Source: Salipiger abyssi
GTDB lineage: Bacteria > Pseudomonadota > Alphaproteobacteria > Rhodobacterales > Rhodobacteraceae
Reading direction: 5' to 3'
Length of the DNA stretch: 64,000 nucleotides
Assembly (NCBI RefSeq): GCF_001975705.1
Contig: NZ_CP015093.1
Coordinates: 434,001-498,000, forward strand
Shown: one piece after another, positions 35,723-43,972 of the stretch
How the letters are laid out: each line of letters begins with the position of its first letter
How positions within the stretch are numbered: position 1 is the stretch's first letter
The notes under the pieces: model-generated
Seen by the model: the letters and a program-made list of their open reading frames with translations, nothing else
Told to the model about the DNA's origin: nothing
Database searches by the model: none
Translations under genes and position numbers: made by a program

Positions 35723-36562
35723 ATGACCAGAACAGCCGCGCCGAAGATGCGGGTGGCGCGACAGGAAGAGGTCGCGCTGATGCTCGACTGGGCGGCGGCG
35801 GAAGGCTGGAACCCCGGGCGCGACGATGCGGCCGCGTTTCATGCCGCCGATCCGCAGGGGTTTTTCCTGGCCGAGTGCGACGGCGCGCCGGTGGCGGCGA
35901 TTTCGGTTGTGAACCATTCCGACAGTTTCGCCTTTCTCGGGCTCTATCTCTGCCGGCCCGAGTGGCGCGGGCGCGGCGTGGGGTTCTCGCTCTGGCGGCA
36001 CGCGCTGACGCATGCGGGCGGGCGCACGGTCGGGCTCGACGGGGTGGCCGAGCAGCAGGAGAATTACGCCCGCTCGGGCTTTGTGCTTACCGGCAGTACC
36101 ACGCGGCTGGAGGGTATGGCCGCGGCGCCCGCACCGATGCGCGCCGCCACAATGGACGACCTGCCGGCGCTTTCGGCGCTGGACAAAGCCGCCAATGGCA
36201 TCGCACGCCCGCGCTTTCTGAGCGCCTGGCTCGCCCCCTGCCCGACACGGCGCAGCGTGGTACTGGACGGCGCACAGGGGCCGGCGGGGTTCGCCACCGC
36301 AAGGCTCTGCCGCGAAGGCTGCAAGGTCGGGCCGGTGGTGGCACCCGATCTCGACGCGGCGCTGGCGCTCGCCGATGCCGCAGCAGCGGCGGTGGGCGCT
36401 GAGCGCTATATCGTCGATGTGCCCGGCCCGCAGCCCGCATTCCGCGCGGCGCTGGAGGCACGCGGCTTTGCCGCCACCTTCGCCACCGCCCGCATGTATC
36501 GCGGCACCCCGCCCGAGAGCGCGCCGACGCTCTTTGCCCCCGCCACCCTGGAGCTCGGCTGA
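35723..36562 (+). CDS. GNAT-family N-acetyltransferase with second C-terminal domain
   Basis: 279 residues. The N-terminal GNAT domain (about 8-130) has the acetyl-CoA loop CRPEWRGRGVGFSLW. A second GNAT-like or DUF1248-type part fills about 140-275, as in YitH-type proteins. It would acetylate a small molecule or protein amine; the substrate is not inferable. A GGAGAGGGAG site precedes the ATG. It lies 99 nt upstream of nasT but is probably transcribed separately. Confidence 0.82.
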   Translation: MTRTAAPKMRVARQEEVALMLDWAAAEGWNPGRDDAAAFHAADPQGFFLAECDGAPVAAISVVNHSDSFAFLGLYLCRPEWRGRGVGFSLWRHALTHAGGRTVGLDGVAEQQENYARSGFVLTGSTTRLEGMAAAPAPMRAATMDDLPALSALDKAANGIARPRFLSAWLAPCPTRRSVVLDGAQGPAGFATARLCREGCKVGPVVAPDLDAALALADAAAAAVGAERYIVDVPGPQPAFRAALEARGFAATFATARMYRGTPPESAPTLFAPATLELG

Positions 36563-36661
36563 CAGCGCCTGCGCTCAAAAAACAGGCACCCCGCCCAGAG
36601 AACGGGCGGCACGACCGGGGACGGCTTTACTTCACACCGAAAGCTTGCTGTTGCTGGCCGT

Positions 36662-37246
36662 ATGAGTGCCGCGCTTTCGATCATCGTCGTCGAACCGGAC
36701 CGTGACCGCGCCATGCTGATCGTCGACAGCCTGCGCGAGGCGGGCGAGTACGAGATTCACGTCATTTCCGAACCCACCGGGCTGGCCCGCAGGATCCAGG
36801 CGCTGATGCCGGATGTGGTGCTGATCGACATCGAGAGCCCCTCGCGCGACATGCTGGAGGAACTGGCGCTGGCCTCGGGCCCGCTGGAGCGCCCGGTGGC
36901 GATGTTCGTCGACCGTGACGATGCCGGGCTGACCGATGCCGCCATCGAGGCCGGGGTCTCGGCCTATGTGGTCGACGGGATGCAGCCGCAGCGGGTGAAG
37001 CCGATCATGGATGCGGCCATCGCGCGGTTCCGCATGTTCCAGCGCATGCGCACCGAGCTTGCCGAGACCAAGCGCGCGCTGGAAGAACGCAAGATGATCG
37101 ACCGCGCCAAGGGCATGCTGATGAAGGCGCGCGGCGTCGATGAGGACGAGGCCTATGCACTCCTGCGCAAGACCGCGATGGATCAGGGACGGCGCGTCGC
37201 CGAGGTGGCGGCGGCACTGGTGACGGCGGCGGGGCTGCTGGGATGA
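36662..37246 (+). CDS. nasT: nitrate-responsive ANTAR antiterminator NasT
   Basis: 194 residues. A receiver-like N-terminal domain (IIVVEPDRDRAMLIVDSL, VLIDIESP) is followed by a coiled linker and an ANTAR RNA-binding domain at about 128-188 (IDRAKGMLMKARGVDEDEAYALLRKTAM). In the known NasTS system NasT binds leader RNA with hexaloop hairpins and prevents termination when nitrate releases it from NasS. Its gene overlaps nasS by 4 nt. A suitable leader lies before nrtA at 38.5-38.64 kb. Confidence 0.9.
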   Translation: MSAALSIIVVEPDRDRAMLIVDSLREAGEYEIHVISEPTGLARRIQALMPDVVLIDIESPSRDMLEELALASGPLERPVAMFVDRDDAGLTDAAIEAGVSAYVVDGMQPQRVKPIMDAAIARFRMFQRMRTELAETKRALEERKMIDRAKGMLMKARGVDEDEAYALLRKTAMDQGRRVAEVAAALVTAAGLLG

Positions 37247-38418
37247 TTGCCGCGACGCTCTCTGTCGGCTTTTTGCCGCTGGTGGATGCGGCGCCGCTGA
37301 TCGTGGCGCATGAGATGGGCTTTGCCGCCGAAGAGAGCATCGCCATCGCGCTGCGCCGGGCGCCCTCCTGGTCCTCGGTGCGCGACATGCTGAGCTTTGG
37401 CCGGGTCGAGGCGGCGCATATGCTCTCGCCGGTGCCGGTGGCCGCCGCGCTGGGGCTGGGCGGCACCGGGACGCCGCTGTCGGCGGTCTCGGTGCTCTCG
37501 GCCAATGGCGATGTCATCGGGGTCAGCAACGAGCTCGCCGCGCGGATGCGCGACGGCGGGCACGATTTCGCCTTCAACGACGCGCGTGCGGCGGGCGCCG
37601 CGCTCATTGCGCACGCCGCACGCCCGCTGCGCCTGGGCGTGCCCTTTCCCTTCTCGATGCATGCGGAGCTGCTTTATTACTGGCTCTCCGCCCTCGGCCT
37701 GCCGGCGCCGCAAAGCGTCGATATCCGCACCGTGCCGCCCTCGCTCATGGCCGATGCGCTGGAGGCGGGCGAGATCGACGCGTTTTGCGTCGGCGAGCCC
37801 TGGGGCTCGATGGCGGTGGAGAACGGCGTCGGCACGCTGCTGCTGCCGGGCAATGCGATCTGGCGCTTTTCGCCGGAAAAAGTGCTGGCGGTGCGCAGCG
37901 ACTGGGCCGATGCCGAGCCCGAGCTGATGGGCCGGCTGATCCGCGCGGTCTGGCGCGCCGGGCGCTGGCTGGCCGAGCCGGGCTCGCCCATGCTGGCCGC
38001 CGAGCTGCTGAGCCGGTCGCAATATCTCGACCTGCCCGCCGAAATCCTCGACCGGGCGCTGACCGGGCGGCTGGTGATCTCGCCCCAGGGCGAGGAGCGC
38101 ACGGTGCCCGGCTTTGTCGAGTTCCACCACAACGCCGCCACCTTCCCCTGGCGCAGCCAGGCGGAATGGATCGGCCTACAGCTCGCCGCGCGCACCGGGC
38201 TCGACCGTGCCACCGCCGCGCGCAGCGCCGCGTCGGTGTTCCGCAGCGATATCTACCGCGCCGCGCTGGCCCCCACCCGCGCCGAACTGCCCGGCGCCTC
38301 GGCAAAACGCGAGGGCGCGCTCGACGCCCCAACCGCCGTGCCCGGCGCCTCCGGGCATCTGACGCTCGGGCCGGATTCGTTTTTCGATGGTCGGATTTTT
38401 GAGCCGAACCAGAAGTGA
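37243..38418 (+). CDS. nasS: nitrate sensor NasS (NrtA-like)
   Basis: 391 residues related to the periplasmic nitrate binder NrtA but without a signal peptide, so cytoplasmic. It begins directly in the binding fold (LSVGFLPLVDAAPLIVAHEMGF), with AHMLSPVPVAAALG, FCVGEPWGSMAVENG and a late FHHNAATFPWRSQAEW, the nitrate-family motifs. In the known system it sequesters NasT and releases it on binding nitrate or nitrite. It is coupled to nasT by a 4-nt overlap and followed by the regulated leader. Confidence 0.9.
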   Translation: MIAATLSVGFLPLVDAAPLIVAHEMGFAAEESIAIALRRAPSWSSVRDMLSFGRVEAAHMLSPVPVAAALGLGGTGTPLSAVSVLSANGDVIGVSNELAARMRDGGHDFAFNDARAAGAALIAHAARPLRLGVPFPFSMHAELLYYWLSALGLPAPQSVDIRTVPPSLMADALEAGEIDAFCVGEPWGSMAVENGVGTLLLPGNAIWRFSPEKVLAVRSDWADAEPELMGRLIRAVWRAGRWLAEPGSPMLAAELLSRSQYLDLPAEILDRALTGRLVISPQGEERTVPGFVEFHHNAATFPWRSQAEWIGLQLAARTGLDRATAARSAASVFRSDIYRAALAPTRAELPGASAKREGALDAPTAVPGASGHLTLGPDSFFDGRIFEPNQK

Positions 38419-38531
38419 TGCCCAGTTATTGTGCAAATGCAGCGTCAGAATTTGACCACCCGGTCAAAGGTGCCAGTTTCGGACAAAATATAATTGCGCG
38501 GCGGGGCGAGTCTGCCTCATAGACCTCTCAC

Positions 38532-38639
38532 GACACCGGCAATGGCGCCTGTGTCCCGAATTTCTCCCAGCGTTTGGGATTTATGAGCAAAGCCGCTCGA
38601 CTGCTGCGACATCCGTCGCGGTGAGTCAGCGGCTTTTTT
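38532..38639 (+). promoter_or_regulatory. NasT-type attenuator leader of the nitrate assimilation operon
   Basis: The stem 38532-38555 (GACAC, one mismatch, GGC) closes the hexaloop AATGGC, which has A at position 1 and G at position 4, the pattern required by ANTAR proteins. A second short hairpin, 38565-38579 (TCCC/GGGA), has loop AGCGTTT with the same A and G positions but seven nucleotides. A terminator follows at 38591-38639: stem AGCCGCT and GACT with their complements, then TTTTTT. The whole lies between nasS and nrtA. Control by NasT is inferred from the family mechanism. Confidence 0.72.
38591..38639 (+). terminator. leader terminator 50 nt before nrtA
   Basis: The left arm AGCCGCT-C-GACT (38591-38602) pairs with AGTC-AGCGGCT (38624-38634) around an inner hairpin GCGAC/GTCGC, followed by six T. 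It precedes the nrtA start and is the expected target of NasT antitermination. Confidence 0.78.
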
Positions 38640-38688
38640 GTTTTGCCCGATCGCAACCGGGCGCATCACCAAGGGACGGACCGACAGA

Positions 38689-40050
38689 ATGAAGAACCTT
38701 CTCCTCACGCTCTCCGCCACCACGGCACTTGCTTCCCCCCTGCTGGCGCAGGATCTCGAAAAGGACGAACTGACCTTCGGCTTCATCAAGCTGACTGACA
38801 TGGCACCGCTCGCGGTGGCCTATGAGAACGGCTATTTCCTCGACGAAGGCCTGTTCGTCACGCTGGAGGCGCAGGCCAACTGGAAGGTGCTGCTCGACGG
38901 CGTGATCGGCGGCCAGCTCGACGGCGCGCATATGCTGGCCGGCCAGCCGCTGGCGGCGACCATCGGCTACGGCACCGAGGCGCATATCGTCACCCCCTTC
39001 TCGATGGACCTCAACGGCAACGGCATCACCGTGTCGAACGCGATCTGGGAAGAGATGAAGCCCAATATCCCCACCAATGCCGACGGGCTGCCGCAGCACC
39101 CGATCAGCGCCTCGGCCCTGAAGCCGGTGGTCGAGAAGTACAAGTCCGAGGGCAAGCCCTTCAATATGGGCATGGTGTTCCCGGTCTCGACCCACAATTA
39201 CGAGCTGCGCTACTGGCTCGCCGCCGGCGGGCTGGAGCCCGGCTATTACTCGCCCGAGAACGTCACAGGCCAGATCGGCGCCGACGTGCTGCTCTCGGTC
39301 ACCCCGCCGCCGCAGATGCCCGCCACGCTCGAGGCCGGCACGATCTATGGCTATTGCGTCGGCGAGCCGTGGAACCAGGCTGCGGTGTTCAAGGGCATCG
39401 GCGTGCCGGTGATCACCGATTACGAGCTGTGGAAGAACAACCCCGAGAAGGTCTTCGGCATCACCGCAGAGTTTGCCGAGCAGTACCCAAACACCACCAA
39501 GGCCGTGGTGAAGGCGCTGATCCGGGCGGCGATGTGGCTCGATGAGAACGACAATGCCAACCGTATGGAAGCGGTCGAGATGCTGTCGCAGCCGGAATAT
39601 GTGGGGGCCGATGCCGAGGTGATCGCCAACTCGATGACCGGCACTTTCGAATACGAGAAGGGCGACAAGCGTGAAGTGCCCGATTTCAATGTGTTCTTCC
39701 GCTACAACGCCACCTACCCGTACTACTCAGATGCGGTCTGGTATCTGACCCAGATGCGCCGCTGGGGGCAGATCGCCGAGGCGAAATCCGATGAGTGGTA
39801 CGATGAGGTGGCCAAGTCGGTCTACAAGCCCGAGATCTATCTCGACGCCGCCCGCGCGCTGGTCGACGAGGGGCTCGCCGACGAGGCCGATTTCCCCTGG
39901 GACAGCGACGGCTACAAGGCCGCCACCCCCGCGGAGGACGTGATCGACGGCATCGGCTATGACGGCCGCCAGCCCAACGCCTATCTCGAAAGCCTGCCGA
40001 TCGGGCTGAAAGGCGAGCAGACGGTCGTCGGCACCGAGATCGAAGGCTGA
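38689..40050 (+). CDS. nrtA: nitrate ABC transporter substrate-binding protein
   Basis: 453 residues of the NrtA/NasF family. A signal sequence ([21 protein letters not shown]) exports it. The binding fold shows [51 protein letters not shown] and [17 protein letters not shown], parallel to NasS. It captures nitrate for the NrtB permease. It is the first gene behind the attenuator; an unusually branched inverted-repeat structure follows its stop. Confidence 0.93.
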   Translation: MKNLLLTLSATTALASPLLAQDLEKDELTFGFIKLTDMAPLAVAYENGYFLDEGLFVTLEAQANWKVLLDGVIGGQLDGAHMLAGQPLAATIGYGTEAHIVTPFSMDLNGNGITVSNAIWEEMKPNIPTNADGLPQHPISASALKPVVEKYKSEGKPFNMGMVFPVSTHNYELRYWLAAGGLEPGYYSPENVTGQIGADVLLSVTPPPQMPATLEAGTIYGYCVGEPWNQAAVFKGIGVPVITDYELWKNNPEKVFGITAEFAEQYPNTTKAVVKALIRAAMWLDENDNANRMEAVEMLSQPEYVGADAEVIANSMTGTFEYEKGDKREVPDFNVFFRYNATYPYYSDAVWYLTQMRRWGQIAEAKSDEWYDEVAKSVYKPEIYLDAARALVDEGLADEADFPWDSDGYKAATPAEDVIDGIGYDGRQPNAYLESLPIGLKGEQTVVGTEIEG

Positions 40051-40055
40051 TCGCC

Positions 40056-40119
40056 GGCCGCTCCTCCGCCCTTTCGGGCGTCCTCGCGAGGAAAGCCCGC
40101 AAGGGCTTGAGGAGCGGCC
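40056..40119. repeat. cloverleaf-like inverted-repeat element between nrtA and nrtB
   Basis: An 11-bp outer stem (GGCCGCTCCTC at 40056-40066 with its complement at 40109-40119) encloses three perfect hairpins in a row: 40067-40080 (CGCCC/GGGCG), 40081-40092 (TCCT/AGGA) and 40093-40108 (AAGCCC/GGGCTT with a GCAA tetraloop). There are no unpaired bases between them. It begins 6 nt after the nrtA stop, the same position as the 16.1 kb element relative to its binding-protein gene. Confidence 0.85.
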
Positions 40120-40152
40120 CCTTCCGCAGCGCTTTTCCGAAGGATCCCAACC

Positions 40153-41235
40153 ATGACAACCGTCGATCCCGAATACGCCCGTGAAGCCGAACGCGACGCC
40201 CGCCGGGCCCGCCTCTTCACCCGCATCAACAAGGCCGACGCCTGGTTTCAGGTCCTCGGTCTCGCCTGGCTCACGCCGATCCTGAAAGCCGCCGCCGGCG
40301 ACAACCCCCGCGCCCAGATGAAGGATATCTGGCGCCTGCTCGGCGTCCCGCTGCTGGCCATCGCGGGGTTCCTGCTGCTCTGGGGCACGCTGGCGCCGCG
40401 GGTCGAGACCTCGCTCGGCGCGGTGCCCGGCCCCGCGCAGGTCTGGGAAGAGGCGGTCAACCTGCACGAGGACGCCCAGGCCAAGGCCGCCAAGAAGGAA
40501 AAATTCGAGGCGATGGTGGCCAAGCGCAATGACAAGCTCATCGCCGAGGGCCGTGCCGACGAGGTCAAGGACATCGCCTATACCGGCGCGCCCAGCTATT
40601 ACGAACAGATCTGGACCTCGATCAGGACGGTGTTCTTCGGCTTCCTGATCGGCTCTGCCGTGGCGATCCCGCTGGGCATCCTCGCCGGCCTCTCGCCCTA
40701 TGCCAATTCCGCCATCAACCCGCTGGTGCAGATCTTCAAGCCGGTCTCGCCGCTGGCATGGCTGCCCATCGTGACGATGATCATCTCGGCGGCGGTGGCG
40801 ACCAATGACGGGCTCTTTTCCAAGTCCTTCCTGATCTCGGCGATCACGGTGACGCTCTGCTCGCTCTGGCCGACGCTGATCAACACCGCGCTGGGCGTAG
40901 CCTCCATCGACAAGGATCTGGTCAACGTCTCCAAGGTGCTGAAGATGAATACCTGGACCAAGATCACCAAGCTGGTGCTGCCCTCGGCCCTGCCGCTCAT
41001 CTTCACCGGTCTGCGCCTCTCGCTCGGGGTCGGCTGGATGGTGCTGATCGCCGCCGAGATGCTGGCGCAGAACCCCGGCCTCGGCAAGTTCGTCTGGGAC
41101 GAGTTCCAGAACGGCTCGTCGCAATCGCTCGCCAAGATCATGGTCGCGGTCTTCACCATCGGCATCATCGGCTTCCTGCTCGACCGCGTGATGTACGCCC
41201 TGCAGTCGCTCTTCACCTTCTCGAACAACCGCTAA
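40153..41235 (+). CDS. nrtB: nitrate ABC transporter permease
   Basis: 360 residues. A long N-terminal cytoplasmic part is followed by about six to seven helices. The EAA region is visible (NVSKVLKMNTWTKITKLVLPSALP), with the NrtB-type GLRLSLGVGWMVLIAAEMLA. An unusual charged insertion of about 60 residues (EDAQAKAAKKEKFEAMVAKR) precedes the core. It conducts nitrate using the double ATPase encoded next. AAGGAT precedes the ATG. Confidence 0.92.
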   Translation: MTTVDPEYAREAERDARRARLFTRINKADAWFQVLGLAWLTPILKAAAGDNPRAQMKDIWRLLGVPLLAIAGFLLLWGTLAPRVETSLGAVPGPAQVWEEAVNLHEDAQAKAAKKEKFEAMVAKRNDKLIAEGRADEVKDIAYTGAPSYYEQIWTSIRTVFFGFLIGSAVAIPLGILAGLSPYANSAINPLVQIFKPVSPLAWLPIVTMIISAAVATNDGLFSKSFLISAITVTLCSLWPTLINTALGVASIDKDLVNVSKVLKMNTWTKITKLVLPSALPLIFTGLRLSLGVGWMVLIAAEMLAQNPGLGKFVWDEFQNGSSQSLAKIMVAVFTIGIIGFLLDRVMYALQSLFTFSNNR

Positions 41236-41257
41236 GATCAGCGGAAGGGACAAAACC

Positions 41258-42952
41258 ATGAGCATTCTCAAATTCGACAATGTCTCCAAGAGCTTCGGCA
41301 CCGGCCTTCACGAGAACAAGGTGCTGAAGGGGATCGACCTCGACGTTCAGGAAGGCGAGTTCCTCGTGCTCCTCGGCTTTTCCGGATCGGGCAAGACGAC
41401 GCTGATCAACCTGATGGCCGGGCTCGAAAAGCCCACCAAGGGCAAGGTCACCTTCAAGGGCGCCGAGATCGAAGGCCCCGGCCCCGAGCGCGGCGTGATC
41501 TTCCAGAACTACTCGCTGATGCCCTGGCTCACCGTGAACGGCAACGTGCAGCTGGCGCTGGACTCGGTCTTCCCGCAGATGTCCAAGGCCGAGAAGGCCG
41601 AAACGGTGGCGAAATACGTCAAGATGGTCGGGCTCAGCCACGCCACCACCCGCCGCCCGGCGGAGCTGTCGGGCGGCATGCGCCAGCGGGTCAACGTCGC
41701 CCGCGCCCTGGCGATGAACCCCGAGATGCTGCTGCTCGACGAGCCGCTCTCGGCGCTCGACGCGCTGACCCGCGCCAACCTTGCCGACGAGATCGAGGCG
41801 ATCTGGAACGCCGACAAGAAGACCTGCGTGCTGATCACCAACGATGTGGACGAGGCGATCATCCTCGCCGACCGCATCATCGCGCTCAATCCCGACGGCA
41901 CCCTTGGCGAAGAGTTCAGGGTCACCCTGCCCCGCCCGCGCGACCGGGGCGAGATGAACCACAACGACGAGTTCAAACGCCTGCGCGCCGCCGTCACCAC
42001 CTATCTGATGGACGTGGGCATCGAAGCCAAGGCCGAGGGCACTCACAGCCTTCCCGACATCACGCCGATCCACGGCGCGGCCTCCGACCTGCCCGCTGCC
42101 GTTCAGGACGCCTCGGGCAGCACCCGCGAGGACCGCTTCCTCGACTTTTCGCAGCTGCACAAGGTCTACCCGACGCCCAAGGGGCCGCTCACCGTGGTGG
42201 AGGACTTCAACCTCAAGATGGACAAGGGCGAGTTCATCTCGCTGATCGGCCACTCGGGCTGCGGCAAGTCCACCGTGCTGACCATGGCCGCCGGGCTCAA
42301 CAGCATCTCCAAGGGCGTCATCAACCTCGACGGTCGCGCCGTGCTGGGCGCCGACCCGGAGCGGGCCGTGGTGTTCCAGTCGCCCAACCTCTTCCCCTGG
42401 CTCACCGCGCGCGAGAACTGCGCCATCGGCGTCGACAAGGTCTACCCGCGCGCCTCCCAGGCCGAGCGGCAGGAGATCGTGGAATACTATCTCGAACGCG
42501 TGGGCCTCGCCGATGCGATGGACCGGGGCGCGGCGGATATGTCGAACGGCATGAAACAGCGCGTCGGCATCGCCCGCGCCTTTGCCCTCTCGCCCAAGCT
42601 GCTGCTGCTCGACGAGCCCTTCGGCATGCTCGACAGCCTCACCCGCTGGGAGCTTCAGGAGGTGCTGATGGAGGTCTGGTCTCGCACCAAGGTCACCGCG
42701 ATCTGCGTCACCCACGATGTGGACGAGGCGATCCTGCTGGCCGACCGCGTGGTGATGATGACCAACGGCCCGCAGGCCACCATCGGCAAGATCGTCGATG
42801 TCGACCTGCCCCGCCCGCGCACCCGCAAGGCGCTGCTCGAACACCCCGATTACTACCTCTACCGCGAGCAGGTGCTGAACTTTCTCGAGGAATACGAGCA
42901 CGGCAAGCACGGGAAATCCGGGGCCAAGGCCGAAAAGAAGAAAGCCGCCTGA
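41258..42952 (+). CDS. nitrate ABC transporter, two fused ATP-binding domains (NrtC/NrtD-like)
   Basis: 564 residues with two complete ABC ATPases. Domain 1: Walker A 40-47 (GFSGSGKT), signature LSGGMRQR 137-144, DEP 161-163, and a switch position carrying N195 (ITND) in place of His. Domain 2: Walker A 331-338 (GHSGCGKS), signature MSNGMKQR 428-435 in place of LSGG, DEP 452-454, H486 (VTHD). In a head-to-tail dimer this gives one consensus and one doubly degenerate ATP site. Cyanobacterial NrtC instead fuses one ATPase to a binding domain. GGAAGGG precedes the ATG. Confidence 0.92.
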   Translation: MSILKFDNVSKSFGTGLHENKVLKGIDLDVQEGEFLVLLGFSGSGKTTLINLMAGLEKPTKGKVTFKGAEIEGPGPERGVIFQNYSLMPWLTVNGNVQLALDSVFPQMSKAEKAETVAKYVKMVGLSHATTRRPAELSGGMRQRVNVARALAMNPEMLLLDEPLSALDALTRANLADEIEAIWNADKKTCVLITNDVDEAIILADRIIALNPDGTLGEEFRVTLPRPRDRGEMNHNDEFKRLRAAVTTYLMDVGIEAKAEGTHSLPDITPIHGAASDLPAAVQDASGSTREDRFLDFSQLHKVYPTPKGPLTVVEDFNLKMDKGEFISLIGHSGCGKSTVLTMAAGLNSISKGVINLDGRAVLGADPERAVVFQSPNLFPWLTARENCAIGVDKVYPRASQAERQEIVEYYLERVGLADAMDRGAADMSNGMKQRVGIARAFALSPKLLLLDEPFGMLDSLTRWELQEVLMEVWSRTKVTAICVTHDVDEAILLADRVVMMTNGPQATIGKIVDVDLPRPRTRKALLEHPDYYLYREQVLNFLEEYEHGKHGKSGAKAEKKKAA

Positions 42953-43024
42953 AAGGCAGGCGCCCCGGCACCGGGGCGCGACCCAACGCAACCTCTCCAT
43001 CGCGATTGAAAGGGGGGCAAGACA

Positions 43025-43966
43025 ATGGACACTGTCGTGGACGCACCCGTCAAAACCTTCATTCAGGTCACCGAGATCTGGGTGCCCGAGGCCGACCGGC
43101 TGGTTCTGGCGGAGGGCAATTACGGCGGGCTCGCCGCTTTCGAGGAGGCCACCCGCGCCATCAGCTTCGGCAAGGGCGAGGGCCTGCCGGGCAAGGCCTG
43201 GGCCGAAGAGCGCCCCGTCGTGCTCAAGGGCTTCGACGGCAGCTATTTCAAGCGCATCGAGGCCGCCGCCGAGGCCGGGCTGACCAGCGCCGTGGCGATC
43301 CCGGTCTTTGACGACGCCACGCTCAAGGCCGTTCTCGTCGTGCTCTGCGGCGATGACGAGACCCGCACCGGCGCCATCGAGGTCTGGCACGAGGAAGACG
43401 GGCTGATGATGCTGGATGACGGTTATTACGGCGCCGCCAGGCATTTCGAATGGGTCAGCCAGCACACGCATTTCCCGCGCGGCCAGGGCCTGCCCGGTGG
43501 GGTCTGGTCGGCCAACACGCCGATGCTGTTCCGCGATCTGGGCTCGGGCTACCGCTTCATCCGCGCCGACAGTGCCGGCAAGGCGGGGCTCACCACCGGG
43601 CTCGGCCTGCCGATCCCGGTGCCGCAGGACAAGACCTTTGTGCTCACCCTGCTTTCGGCGCGCGGCACCCCCATCGCCCGGCGCTTCGAGATGTGGGACG
43701 CGCGCCCGGTCAAGGTCGGCAAGGAAACCGCCGCGATCCTCGCCGACGGCATCTGCGAGCGCGACGGCCCGCTCTGGACCGACGATACCCAGCAGGAGCC
43801 GCGCCGGGTCACCGCCCATCAGGGCAATATCGGCAAGGTGCTGGCCACCGGCCTGCCGCTTGTCGCCAGCGGCAAACCCTCGCTGACCGAGGGCTATGAC
43901 AGCATGGTCGCGCTGCCGATCTACGACGACGGCGCGATCTCCCACATCGTCGCCTGGTATTGCTGA
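43025..43966 (+). CDS. GAF-domain protein of the nitrate assimilation operon
   Basis: 313 residues with two GAF-like repeats. Each has a G-Q/EGLPG-W-x-A/E pattern (GKGEGLPGKAWAEERPV near 55-72; PRGQGLPGGVWSANTPM near 150-170) followed by GLTSAVAIPVFDD or GLTTGLGLPIPV strands. A shorter third segment ends in LPIYDDGAISHIVAWYC. There is no HTH, kinase or cyclase domain, so it is a stand-alone sensor or binding protein. It sits 72 nt after the transporter ATPase gene and 6 nt before nirB with a good ribosome binding site. The ligand is unknown; nitrate, nitrite or NO sensing is a guess. Confidence 0.75.
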   Translation: MDTVVDAPVKTFIQVTEIWVPEADRLVLAEGNYGGLAAFEEATRAISFGKGEGLPGKAWAEERPVVLKGFDGSYFKRIEAAAEAGLTSAVAIPVFDDATLKAVLVVLCGDDETRTGAIEVWHEEDGLMMLDDGYYGAARHFEWVSQHTHFPRGQGLPGGVWSANTPMLFRDLGSGYRFIRADSAGKAGLTTGLGLPIPVPQDKTFVLTLLSARGTPIARRFEMWDARPVKVGKETAAILADGICERDGPLWTDDTQQEPRRVTAHQGNIGKVLATGLPLVASGKPSLTEGYDSMVALPIYDDGAISHIVAWYC

Positions 43967-43972
43967 GAGGAC

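Noticed and set aside
40056..40119. Cloverleaf as a tRNA gene
   Set aside because: It is only 64 nt and lacks the conserved D-loop, TTC and CCA-side bases; the loops are 3-4 nt or palindromic.
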